NCBI GenBank assembly: GCA_934589325.1
Contig: CAKTNU010000120.1
Coordinates: forward strand, 1-6,010
Source of the DNA: an uncultured Oscillospiraceae bacterium
Lineage (GTDB): Bacteria; Bacillota_A; Clostridia; Oscillospirales; Oscillospiraceae
DNA: 6,010 nt
Direction of reading: 5' to 3'
Both the position numbers and the translations under genes were made by a program. Each line of letters opens with the position of its first letter. Position 1 is the stretch's first letter. A model generated the notes under the pieces. It did not search any database. It had not been told where the DNA came from and saw nothing but the letters and a program-made list of their open reading frames with translations. This document shows, piece after piece, positions 1-5,006 of this stretch.

Positions 1-1127
1 GGGTATTCCGCGGTCGTAAGATTATTTCGCAGAACAAGGTCGAGCTCGTAGTCCCCGTCACGACGGCGTGCAATGGGCGTGACGGTGTTGTGTGGTACGC
101 CGTCCGTCTCAGCAATGATCGCGGCGGACTCATCCGAGTAGCCGCGCCATGCGCATATTATCGCATCCGCCAGGGCTGCAAGCCTGTCTCGGTCCTCCGA
201 ACGCAGGCGTATGACCGACATCGGCCAGCGGACTATTCCGGCTGCAACACTTTCATATCCCGGAAATCGCAGTTCTGTCTCAACCGGCGCCTTGGCCATC
301 GCAAACTCATATCGGCCGCCCTGAAAGTGGTCATGGCTGAGTATACTGCCGCCGACAATGGGAAGGTCGGCATTGGAGCCGATGAAATAATGCGGGAACT
401 GCCGCACAAAATCGAGCAGCCTGTCTATCGCGGAGCGGTCTATCTTCATCGGCACATGGCGCGAATTGAGCACTATGCAGTGCTCGTTATAGTAAACATA
501 GGGCGAATACTGCATGAACCACTCCTCCCCCGCAAGCGTCACGGGGACAATACGGTGATTCTGACGTGCGGGATGGTCGAGCCGCCCTGCGTAGCCCTCG
601 TTCTCGCGGCAGAGCTGGCACTTGGGGTAACCAGACTGCGGGGCAAGCCGCGCCGCGGCAATGGCTCTTGGGTCCTTTTCCGGCTTCGAGAGATTTATAC
701 TTATATCCAGCGAACCGTATTCGCAGTCATACACCCAGCGCAGATCACGCTCGATACGGTCACGGCGGATATAATTCGTATCGCCGCTGAATTTATAAAA
801 CCAGTCGGTCGCCGCCTCCGGGCTTTCGGCATACAGCGCCGAGAAGCGGCGGCGCACCTCGTGCGGGAACGGTGTGAGCGCCGACATGAGCTTTGTATCG
901 AACAGATCACGCTCCGTCACCGTGCCGCCGATAAGTCCGCGGCGAACCGCGTCATCTGCCAGTACGCCGAGTATCTCCGGGAGCGTTCCGCCTGCCGGTA
1001 CCGAATCGCCCGGCGCATCAAGGCCGAGTATTTCAAGCAGGCGGTTGAATACATATATCTCGTCGCCAGACTCTATGAGCCCGCAGTCAAGTCCGTAACG
1101 GATAAGGGCATTTATATTTGCTGTCAT
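1..1127 (-). CDS. galT: UDP-glucose--hexose-1-phosphate uridylyltransferase, type 2 GalT (partial, C-terminus beyond left edge)
   Basis: Cytoplasmic Leloir-pathway enzyme that transfers UMP from UDP-glucose to galactose-1-phosphate, giving glucose-1-phosphate and UDP-galactose. About 375 residues are visible from the ATG at 1125-1127. I recognise the Firmicutes type-2 family: a helical N-terminal region, a CQLC pair (residues 170-173, a likely metal or structural site), NEHCIVLNSRHVPMKI (214-229), and the nucleotidyl-transfer motif SHDHFQGG (264-271). In that motif the second His (267) should be the uridylylated residue, matching the HPHxQ motif of ordinary GalT. DGVPHNTVTPIARRR (342-356) and a DYELDLVLRNN segment follow, all typical of this family. 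Family members are about 500 residues, so roughly a quarter is missing. No strong Shine-Dalgarno precedes the ATG. An overlapping ATG at 1133-1135 meets a stop after three codons, so 1127 is the best start. It appears to be transcribed alone from a promoter just upstream; galK/galE are not visible. Confidence 0.95.
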   Translation of the reverse strand, partial: MTANINALIRYGLDCGLIESGDEIYVFNRLLEILGLDAPGDSVPAGGTLPEILGVLADDAVRRGLIGGTVTERDLFDTKLMSALTPFPHEVRRRFSALYAESPEAATDWFYKFSGDTNYIRRDRIERDLRWVYDCEYGSLDISINLSKPEKDPRAIAAARLAPQSGYPKCQLCRENEGYAGRLDHPARQNHRIVPVTLAGEEWFMQYSPYVYYNEHCIVLNSRHVPMKIDRSAIDRLLDFVRQFPHYFIGSNADLPIVGGSILSHDHFQGGRYEFAMAKAPVETELRFPGYESVAAGIVRWPMSVIRLRSEDRDRLAALADAIICAWRGYSDESAAIIAETDGVPHNTVTPIARRRDGDYELDLVLRNNLTTAEY

Positions 1128-1162
1128 GCTGTCATCTGCTTTCGGGGAATATTTTACGAGTC

Positions 1163-1191
1163 ATGATACCACACCACCGCCGAGAGTGCAA
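1163..1191 (-). promoter_or_regulatory. Extended -10 promoter for galT
   Basis: On the minus strand TTGCAC (1186-1191) is followed after 17 bases by TATCAT (1163-1168). A TG one base before the -10 gives TGGTATCAT, an extended -10 element. The -10 matches TATAAT at 5 of 6 positions. The -35 is weak, which an extended -10 can offset. The predicted leader is about 30 bases. It lies between the lipoprotein terminator and galT, where a new transcription unit is expected. No operator or CRE site is clear. Confidence 0.55.
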
Positions 1192-1203
1192 GGGCGGCAG
1201 GGT

Positions 1204-1249
1204 AAAAACGGACAACGCCGCCTCCGGAATCATATCGGAGGCGGCGTTG
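1204..1249 (-). terminator. Intrinsic terminator of the lipoprotein gene
   Basis: A perfect 14-bp GC-rich inverted repeat (1213-1226 with 1236-1249, 9-base loop) lies about 28 bases past the lipoprotein stop codon. On the minus strand the stem is followed by TCCG and then five T (1204-1208). There is no T run on the plus-strand side, so it acts in the minus direction. Confidence 0.8.
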
Positions 1250-1276
1250 CACTGATCGTATGCCTTGGACGCCGAA

Positions 1277-1960
1277 TCAGTCGGCGGCGCCGACATACTG
1301 CATGACCATGGGGTACAGCCATTCAAGGCCCTCGTCTATGCCGAGGTCATCGTGGAGGGTGAGGGTCTTGTCGGCGAGGGTGTAGGTGTAGTACATCGAC
1401 TCGTCAGGCAGATATTCAAGTCCGGCGGAGAGCCAGAGCTTGCCGTTATATGCCTTGTATTTGCCTTCGGCGCCGAGAAGGTCTTCATCAAAAACGCCTT
1501 CCCAGATGGAATCGACATACTCGTCGACGCTCATGCCCACAAGATACTGCATTATCTCATCATCGGTGCTGCCTATGTCAGCCGGGTTGATCTCTACGAG
1601 CTCTAGGAAGCTGCGCCAGAAGTCAACACACCAGTCGGCGGTAGCGCTCTTGAGGTCACGCTGGAACTTGTCCATATCCGAATACATACGATAGGTTCCG
1701 TCGGATTTCAGCTCCAGATCGTATGTCAGCCCGACACTGCCGAAATAATTGGATGCGATACGAAGCTCAGACATATCAGTGCCAAATTCCGCTTCGAGCC
1801 CGTTGACGATGGAATCATCCAGGATATCGCTGCAGTATTCGCCGAAGTCCAGCTCGGTCTCCCATTTGCCGACGAGCTCGCTCTTAGCGCCGCAGGCGGT
1901 CATGCACAGCAGCATTGCGGCGGCAAGCATAATAACGAGCGCAGAACGAAGTTTTTTCAT
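1277..1960 (-). CDS. Putative lipoprotein of unknown function, lipocalin-like features
   Basis: A 227-residue protein, probably exported and lipid-anchored on the outer face of the membrane. The N-terminus is a type II signal peptide: MKKLR basic start, hydrophobic stretch (residues 7-20) and a lipobox ending in MTAC with Cys23 as the predicted lipidated residue. The -3 Met is slightly off the usual Leu. The mature part is acidic. It opens with ELVGKWE (28-34) and has YDLELKSDGTYRMYSD (80-95) and YTYTLADKTLTLHDD (191-205), the kind of Gly-Lys-Trp and beta-strand pattern seen in small lipocalin-like lipoproteins of gut Firmicutes. An acidic, probably helical stretch (about 96-165) lies between these parts. 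I do not recognise a specific family or ligand. GGAGG (1971-1975) sits 10 bases before the ATG. It has its own promoter and terminator, so it appears monocistronic. Confidence 0.8.
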   Translation of the reverse strand: MKKLRSALVIMLAAAMLLCMTACGAKSELVGKWETELDFGEYCSDILDDSIVNGLEAEFGTDMSELRIASNYFGSVGLTYDLELKSDGTYRMYSDMDKFQRDLKSATADWCVDFWRSFLELVEINPADIGSTDDEIMQYLVGMSVDEYVDSIWEGVFDEDLLGAEGKYKAYNGKLWLSAGLEYLPDESMYYTYTLADKTLTLHDDLGIDEGLEWLYPMVMQYVGAAD

Positions 1961-1996
1961 TTTTCTCTTTCCTCCAATATTGGTCTTACAACTGAC

Positions 1997-2025
1997 AGAT
2001 TACACCACTATATGCATTAAGTCAA
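1997..2025 (-). promoter_or_regulatory. Candidate promoter of the lipoprotein gene
   Basis: On the minus strand TTGACT (2020-2025, 5 of 6 to consensus) is followed by either TGTAAT at 1999-2004 (5 of 6, short 15-base spacer) or TAATCT at 1997-2002 (weak match, ideal 17-base spacer). The leader would be about 30 bases and carry the GGAGG site. The -35 begins only four bases after the preceding terminator stem. Which -10 is used cannot be settled by eye. Confidence 0.45.
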
Positions 2026-2029
2026 GCGC

Positions 2030-2070
2030 AAAATGCCGTATCCGTCTCTGACCGCCGGATACGGCATTTT
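2030..2070 (-). terminator. Intrinsic terminator of the mltG-U32 unit
   Basis: A perfect 15-bp inverted repeat (2030-2044 with 2056-2070, 11-base loop) starts directly after the U32 stop codon. Its ends are A/T tracts: on the minus strand it begins with A residues and ends in TTTT. On the plus strand six T follow (2067-2072), so it could also stop antisense transcription, though no plus-strand gene lies upstream. Confidence 0.75.
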
Positions 2071-2071
2071 T

Positions 2072-3286
2072 TCATCTGCATTTGCGGACTATGGAGTATC
2101 TACCCGCCTGCATAGGTAGCTTCATATGTATCTCCATCATGGCGTGGCGCGTATCGTCTATCTCCGCACCGTCGGCATTATACATATGCTCGGCCGTGAA
2201 CCGCACAGGCGGCGCATCCGGCGTAAGAAGCTCCAGCTCATCGCCCTTGTAGAATTTATTGCGCTGGTGCAGTACGGCACTGCCGTCGGCGCCGCAGGAA
2301 TCGACCACGGCGGCAACGTCGGCATCCGTAAAATACGTGGCATCATGATAGTACTGCCCCGGCTCGCCGAAATAGAAGCCCGTAGTATATGGCCTGTGGC
2401 TGACCTTATTGACCTCGTCCACCCACAGCCCGTCAAGCGGTTCGCCGCGGACGGCCGCGTCTATGGCATGACGGTATGCATTGGTCACGACAGCGGCATA
2501 GTACGAGGATTTCATACGTCCCTCTATCTTGAAGCTGTCCACCCCGGCTTCAATAAGCTCCGGGATGTGCTCTATCATACACATATCGCGGGAATTCATG
2601 ATATGTGTGCCTCCGTCCTCGCTTATCTCGAAGTATTCGCCTGGGCGCTTTTCCTCAACGAGACTGTACTTCCAGCGGCAGGGCTGTGCGCACTGCCCCC
2701 GATTCGCGTCGCGGCCAGTGAGATAGTTCGACAGCAGGCATCTGCCGGAAAACGATACGCACATGGCCCCATGGACAAATGCCTCCAGCCGAAGCTCCGG
2801 CGGGGTGTTCCTGCGTATCTTCCGGATATCCTCCAGCGGCGTCTCCCTCGCGAGGACAACGGTATCCGCTCCCAAAGCATACAGAGCGTTTGCCGCAGCG
2901 CTGTTTATTACGCCGAACTGTGTGCTGACATGCTTCGCGACACGCGGCGCATGGCGCTTTGCAAGCTCCAGTACGCCGAGGTCAGCGATTATCAGCGCAT
3001 CGACCCCCGCGTCCTGTAAAAATTCAAGATATCCCGGCAGGGCGGCAAGCTCGTCCTCCCTCGGTAGAGTGTTGCAGGTGACATATACACGTCTGCCCAG
3101 CGAGTGCGCCATGCTCACGGCCTGACGCAGCTGCGCCTCATCAAAGTTCCCGGCCGAGGCTCTCATGCCGAACTGCGTTCCGGCAATGTAGACTGCATCC
3201 GCGCCGTAATTGAGCGCCATCACAAGGCGTTCCATATCGCCCGCCGGAGACAGGAGCTCCGGCTTTTTATTTGATATATCAGCCAT
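2072..3286 (-). CDS. U32 family 'peptidase', TrhP/RlhA-like RNA hydroxylation protein
   Basis: A 404-residue cytoplasmic protein of the U32 family. It starts with KPELLSPAGD (residues 8-17) and contains the U32 signature from Glu168 to Ser186 (E-A-F-V-H-G-A-M-C ... S-G-R-C-L-L-S). Cys176, Cys183, Cys199 and Cys203 form the conserved four-Cys set (CAQPCRW at 199-205). The C-terminal part (about 335-404) fits the family's small beta domain. Members once annotated as collagenase-like proteases include E. coli TrhP (YegQ) and B. subtilis YrrN/YrrO, which form 5-hydroxyuridine at tRNA position 34 using prephenate, and RlhA, which hydroxylates 23S rRNA. That activity depends on Fe-S cluster assembly, so the four Cys are likely cluster ligands. 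Length and spacing are closest to TrhP/YrrO, but the exact substrate is inferred. The ATG at 3284-3286 is chosen because the family begins near KPELLSPAG; an upstream in-frame ATG would only extend further into mltG. It overlaps mltG by 8 bases without a clear Shine-Dalgarno, suggesting translational coupling. Confidence 0.9.
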   Translation of the reverse strand: MADISNKKPELLSPAGDMERLVMALNYGADAVYIAGTQFGMRASAGNFDEAQLRQAVSMAHSLGRRVYVTCNTLPREDELAALPGYLEFLQDAGVDALIIADLGVLELAKRHAPRVAKHVSTQFGVINSAAANALYALGADTVVLARETPLEDIRKIRRNTPPELRLEAFVHGAMCVSFSGRCLLSNYLTGRDANRGQCAQPCRWKYSLVEEKRPGEYFEISEDGGTHIMNSRDMCMIEHIPELIEAGVDSFKIEGRMKSSYYAAVVTNAYRHAIDAAVRGEPLDGLWVDEVNKVSHRPYTTGFYFGEPGQYYHDATYFTDADVAAVVDSCGADGSAVLHQRNKFYKGDELELLTPDAPPVRFTAEHMYNADGAEIDDTRHAMMEIHMKLPMQAGRYSIVRKCR

Positions 3287-4658
3287 AATTCTGTGTTGCG
3301 ACAAAGGCATTGAACTCATCCGCATTTGTGAAGAAGCGGTGCTCGCCGGTCGCAGTATCGAGAGCGTAGTAGTAATAATTCGTCTCACTCGGCCAGAGCG
3401 CCGCGCTTATCGACGCCATGCCGGGGTTGGCTATCGGCGTAGGCGGCAGGCCGGTATAGAGTCTGGTGTTATACGGGGTGTCCTGTGCCAGCATGTCGGC
3501 AGTCGGTCCGCCCTCATGATCGGGATACAGGTAGAGGATGGACGCATCTATGCCGAGAGGCATACCGGCATTAAGGCGGTTATATATGACGGAAGCTATA
3601 ATTGCACGCTCGGAATCGTTCGCGGCCTCCTTCTCGATAAGGGACGCGATATTGACCGTCTGACGGACGGTGTAGCCCGTCTCCGCAAGGCGCTGGAACA
3701 TCTCGGCGGTCTGCTTGTAATAGAAGTTCTCAAGCATCTTGTTTATCGCGCTCGATGCCTGCATGCCGACGTAGAACTCATAGGTATCCGGGAAGAGGAA
3801 GCCCTCAAGACGGTAGGCGCTGCCGGCTTCTGCGGGATCTATAAAGTCGTAATTAAAGGCCGCATTCGCTGCAGCATCCATAAGATCGTTATAGCTACAC
3901 ACGCCCTCTTCCTCGAGCCGCAGGAATATCTGGTGCATCGAGAAGCCCTCGGGGATGGTGACGGTCGTGGTCAGCGTCGAGCCGGAGCCGGACTGCATAT
4001 TCTTTATCAGCGCACGGTAGTCAAAGCTGGAGCGAAGCTCATAGCTGCCGGGATCCACCTTGGAGCTGGCATGGGATATCTTGCAGAAGGCCTCGAACAG
4101 CCACTTATACTCGATAAGCCCGGCGTCCTTAAGCTGATCGGCTACATAGCTGATATCAGCCTGCGAGACGCGCTTTGTGCCTATCTTATTGCCGTTCTCG
4201 TCCAGATCGTCTACGGTGCTTATCTCAAATATGCTGCTCGGCAGAGTTACGACGGCGGTGAAGCTGTCCTTATTCAGCGCCAGTGCGTCGCTTGCCGCCA
4301 TCCATGCAAAGCAGGCCAGTACCACGCTCAGGGCCGCGACGAAGACGAAGTACATTATGCCTCCCAGACAGCCGGAGCGTGATTCCCTGCTCTGACGGAC
4401 GGGGCGATAGTCGCGCTCGGTCATCTCGTCGCCCGTGTAGTTGTGCTTTTCCTCGCCTGTCTTATCGATAAGGAAGTTATCGACAGCCGACAGCTTCGCC
4501 GTGCGGCCCTTCGGCTCATGTTTTTCGGGCTGCACCGACGGCTCCTGCGGTGCAGCGGCGGGCTGTGCGCCGGTCCTGCCGGTCTGCCCGGTCTTTTTCT
4601 TTGCGTTTTCGTCGTGGATACGGAATATCTCGTTTATCTTTTCAATATCGTCCGGCAT
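3279..4658 (-). CDS. mltG: Endolytic murein transglycosylase MltG (YceG-like)
   Basis: A 459-residue single-pass membrane enzyme that cuts nascent peptidoglycan glycan strands, leaving a 1,6-anhydro end, and so helps set strand length next to the synthesis machinery. Residues 1-97 are polar and probably cytoplasmic, rich in Lys, Glu, Gln and Pro. A membrane helix spans about 98-121. A LysM-like region follows (about 132-240). The catalytic YceG/MltG domain carries LEGFLFPDTYEF (284-295), ASLIEKEA (338-345) with Glu342 matching the catalytic Glu of E. coli MltG, VIYNRLNAGMPLGIDASILY (357-376), PYNTRLYTGLPPTPIANPG (395-413) and a terminal GEHRFF. All key motifs are intact. The protein is longer than E. 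coli MltG (340 residues), mainly through the cytoplasmic extension. AGGAGG (4665-4670) lies six bases before the ATG. The promoter at 4721-4729 and the downstream U32 gene suggest an mltG-U32 operon, an association also seen around yrrL in Bacillus. Confidence 0.96.
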   Translation of the reverse strand: MPDDIEKINEIFRIHDENAKKKTGQTGRTGAQPAAAPQEPSVQPEKHEPKGRTAKLSAVDNFLIDKTGEEKHNYTGDEMTERDYRPVRQSRESRSGCLGGIMYFVFVAALSVVLACFAWMAASDALALNKDSFTAVVTLPSSIFEISTVDDLDENGNKIGTKRVSQADISYVADQLKDAGLIEYKWLFEAFCKISHASSKVDPGSYELRSSFDYRALIKNMQSGSGSTLTTTVTIPEGFSMHQIFLRLEEEGVCSYNDLMDAAANAAFNYDFIDPAEAGSAYRLEGFLFPDTYEFYVGMQASSAINKMLENFYYKQTAEMFQRLAETGYTVRQTVNIASLIEKEAANDSERAIIASVIYNRLNAGMPLGIDASILYLYPDHEGGPTADMLAQDTPYNTRLYTGLPPTPIANPGMASISAALWPSETNYYYYALDTATGEHRFFTNADEFNAFVATQNYG

Positions 4659-4720
4659 TGTGTTCCTCCTGATACGGGTATGATCGTGCGGCTGCGTAGC
4701 ACCCGGCGGGGCTGGCGCAT

Positions 4721-4729
4721 ATTATAGCA
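4721..4729 (-). promoter_or_regulatory. Extended -10 promoter for mltG
   Basis: The minus strand reads TGCTATAAT, a perfect TATAAT (4721-4726) with the extended TGn. The -35 position at 17-base spacing (4744-4749) reads GCGGCT, not a consensus hexamer, and falls inside a 12-bp palindrome. The predicted leader of about 55 bases carries the AGGAGG site. On the plus strand the same AT-rich block contains TATTAT (4720-4725), so it could in principle fire in both directions. Confidence 0.7.
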
Positions 4730-4732
4730 TGA

Positions 4733-4744
4733 GCGGCGCAGAAA
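4733..4744. repeat. 12-bp direct repeat, copy 1 (GCGGCGCAGAAA)
   Basis: A perfect 12-base match to the copy at 4793-4804, with starts exactly 60 bases apart. This copy falls in the spacer just upstream of the mltG extended -10. The bases on either side differ between the copies, so the match is exactly 12. A paired regulator-binding site is possible but unproven. Confidence 0.6.
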
Positions 4745-4769
4745 GCCGCCGGCGGCATAGGCCGCTTTC
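4741..4769. repeat. Inverted repeat with a 12-bp perfect palindrome at the mltG -35 position
   Basis: Arms 4741-4750 and 4760-4769 pair with one mismatch around a 9-base loop. A separate perfect 12-base palindrome, GCCGCCGGCGGC, lies at 4745-4756. No T tract follows on either strand, so it is not a usual terminator. Its overlap with the expected -35 of mltG fits an operator, but high GC makes such symmetry easier to find by chance. Confidence 0.45.
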
Positions 4770-4784
4770 AAGCTGTGCCGCGCA

Positions 4785-4818
4785 CCGTGCCTGCGGCGCA
4801 GAAATATTTTCGGCACGG
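4785..4818 (+). promoter_or_regulatory. Possible leader hairpin before the Cys-rich small gene
   Basis: CCGTGCC (4785-4791) pairs perfectly with GGCACGG (4812-4818) around a 20-base loop that contains repeat copy 2. The stem ends two bases before the AAAGGA ribosome site. If transcription starts upstream of 4785, this fold would lie in the leader and could influence translation. No clear plus-strand sigma-70 promoter was found, so the start site is unknown. Confidence 0.3.
4793..4804. repeat. 12-bp direct repeat, copy 2 (GCGGCGCAGAAA)
   Basis: The second copy of the 12-base repeat, in the same orientation as the copy at 4733-4744. It lies about 33 bases before the start codon of the Cys-rich small protein, so each copy sits near one of the two divergent genes. 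Confidence 0.6.
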
Positions 4819-4820
4819 GG

Positions 4821-4826
4821 AAAGGA
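4821..4826 (+). promoter_or_regulatory. Ribosome binding site of the small Cys-rich gene
   Basis: AAAGGA within a purine run lies 10 bases before the ATG at 4837-4839. It selects this ATG over the in-frame upstream ATG at 4729, which has no ribosome site and would add an unlikely Arg-rich N-terminus. The gap between site and start codon is an AT dinucleotide run. Confidence 0.6.
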
Positions 4827-4838
4827 ATATATATATAT
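4827..4838 (+). repeat. (AT)6 dinucleotide run between ribosome site and start codon
   Basis: Six AT units run from 4827 to 4838, ending in the first two bases of the ATG. Gain or loss of units would change the spacing between ribosome site and start codon, now about 10 bases, without changing the reading frame. Confidence 0.7.
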
Positions 4839-4971
4839 GTTCTGTGGGTGCAACAACAACAGCGTTCTCTGGATAATCATCATCCTCATCATCCTCTTCG
4901 GCTGGGGCGGCTGCGGATGCGGCAATAACTGCGGATGCGGATGCAATAACAACAACGGCTGCGGCTGCTGA
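4837..4971 (+). CDS. Small Cys/Gly/Asn-rich single-pass membrane protein (44 aa)
   Basis: This 44-residue protein has a short N-terminus with a CGC motif (Cys3, Cys5) and three Asn. A very hydrophobic helix follows, about residues 10-23, mostly Ile and Leu between Trp12 and Trp23. The tail (24-44) is made almost only of Gly, Cys and Asn: C26, C28, C32, C34, C36, C42 and C44. In all there are 9 Cys, 10 Gly and 9 Asn. It resembles the tiny proteins of Clostridia annotated as chorion class high-cysteine HCB protein 13, and more loosely the small YjcZ-type proteins of Bacillus; this is by pattern only. The function is unknown; metal binding, disulfide cross-linking or a surface or spore-coat role are possible. 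It is the only plus-strand gene, divergent from mltG and convergent with tmk, with its own ribosome site and a downstream hairpin. The patterned composition and clean gene signals argue that it is real. Confidence 0.75.
   Translation: MFCGCNNNSVLWIIIILIILFGWGGCGCGNNCGCGCNNNNGCGC
4912..4950 (+). repeat. Imperfect tandem repeat coding for the Cys-Gly tail
   Basis: An 18-base unit (4912-4929) coding for CGCGNN is followed directly by a 21-base unit (4930-4950) coding for CGCGCNN. The two are identical except for one extra in-frame codon in the second. This suggests the tail grew by in-frame duplication and slippage. Confidence 0.75.
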
Positions 4972-4981
4972 GTTTTCTGCC

Positions 4982-5006
4982 GGGGGTCCCGAAAGGGATC
5001 CCCTTT
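4982..5006 (+). terminator. GNRA-loop hairpin, probable terminator of the small gene
   Basis: A 9-bp stem with one G-U pair (4982-4990 with 4995-5003) closes a GAAA tetraloop and is followed by TTT. It starts 10 bases after the small gene's stop codon and touches the tmk stop codon. The T run is short, so efficiency may be modest. On the minus strand no T tract follows and the stem has an A-C mismatch, so it mainly serves the plus strand. Confidence 0.6.

Noticed and set aside
90..1166. Long plus-strand reading frame of 358 residues
   Set aside because: It is antisense to galT, whose minus-strand product carries the full motif set; the plus product is Arg-rich with no recognisable domain.
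2126..3019. Plus-strand reading frame of 297 residues
   Set aside because: Antisense to the U32 gene, with no family motif or ribosome site.
3287..3388. 34-residue N-terminal extension of the U32 protein
   Set aside because: It lies inside mltG, has no family similarity, and family members begin close to KPELLSPAG.
3210..4382. Plus-strand reading frame of 390 residues
   Set aside because: Antisense to mltG; long frames opposite GC-rich genes arise from codon bias.
4741..4769. Inverted repeat as a terminator
   Set aside because: No T tract follows on either strand; symmetry at a promoter is the better reading.
4733..4804. Two-copy direct repeat as a CRISPR remnant or transposon target duplication
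   Set aside because: Only two 12-base copies, no spacer array, no terminal inverted repeats and no transposase between them.
4729..4836. 36-residue N-terminal extension of the small Cys-rich protein
   Set aside because: Arg/Ala-rich, without a ribosome site, it would start at the mltG promoter; the ATG at 4837 has AAAGGA upstream.
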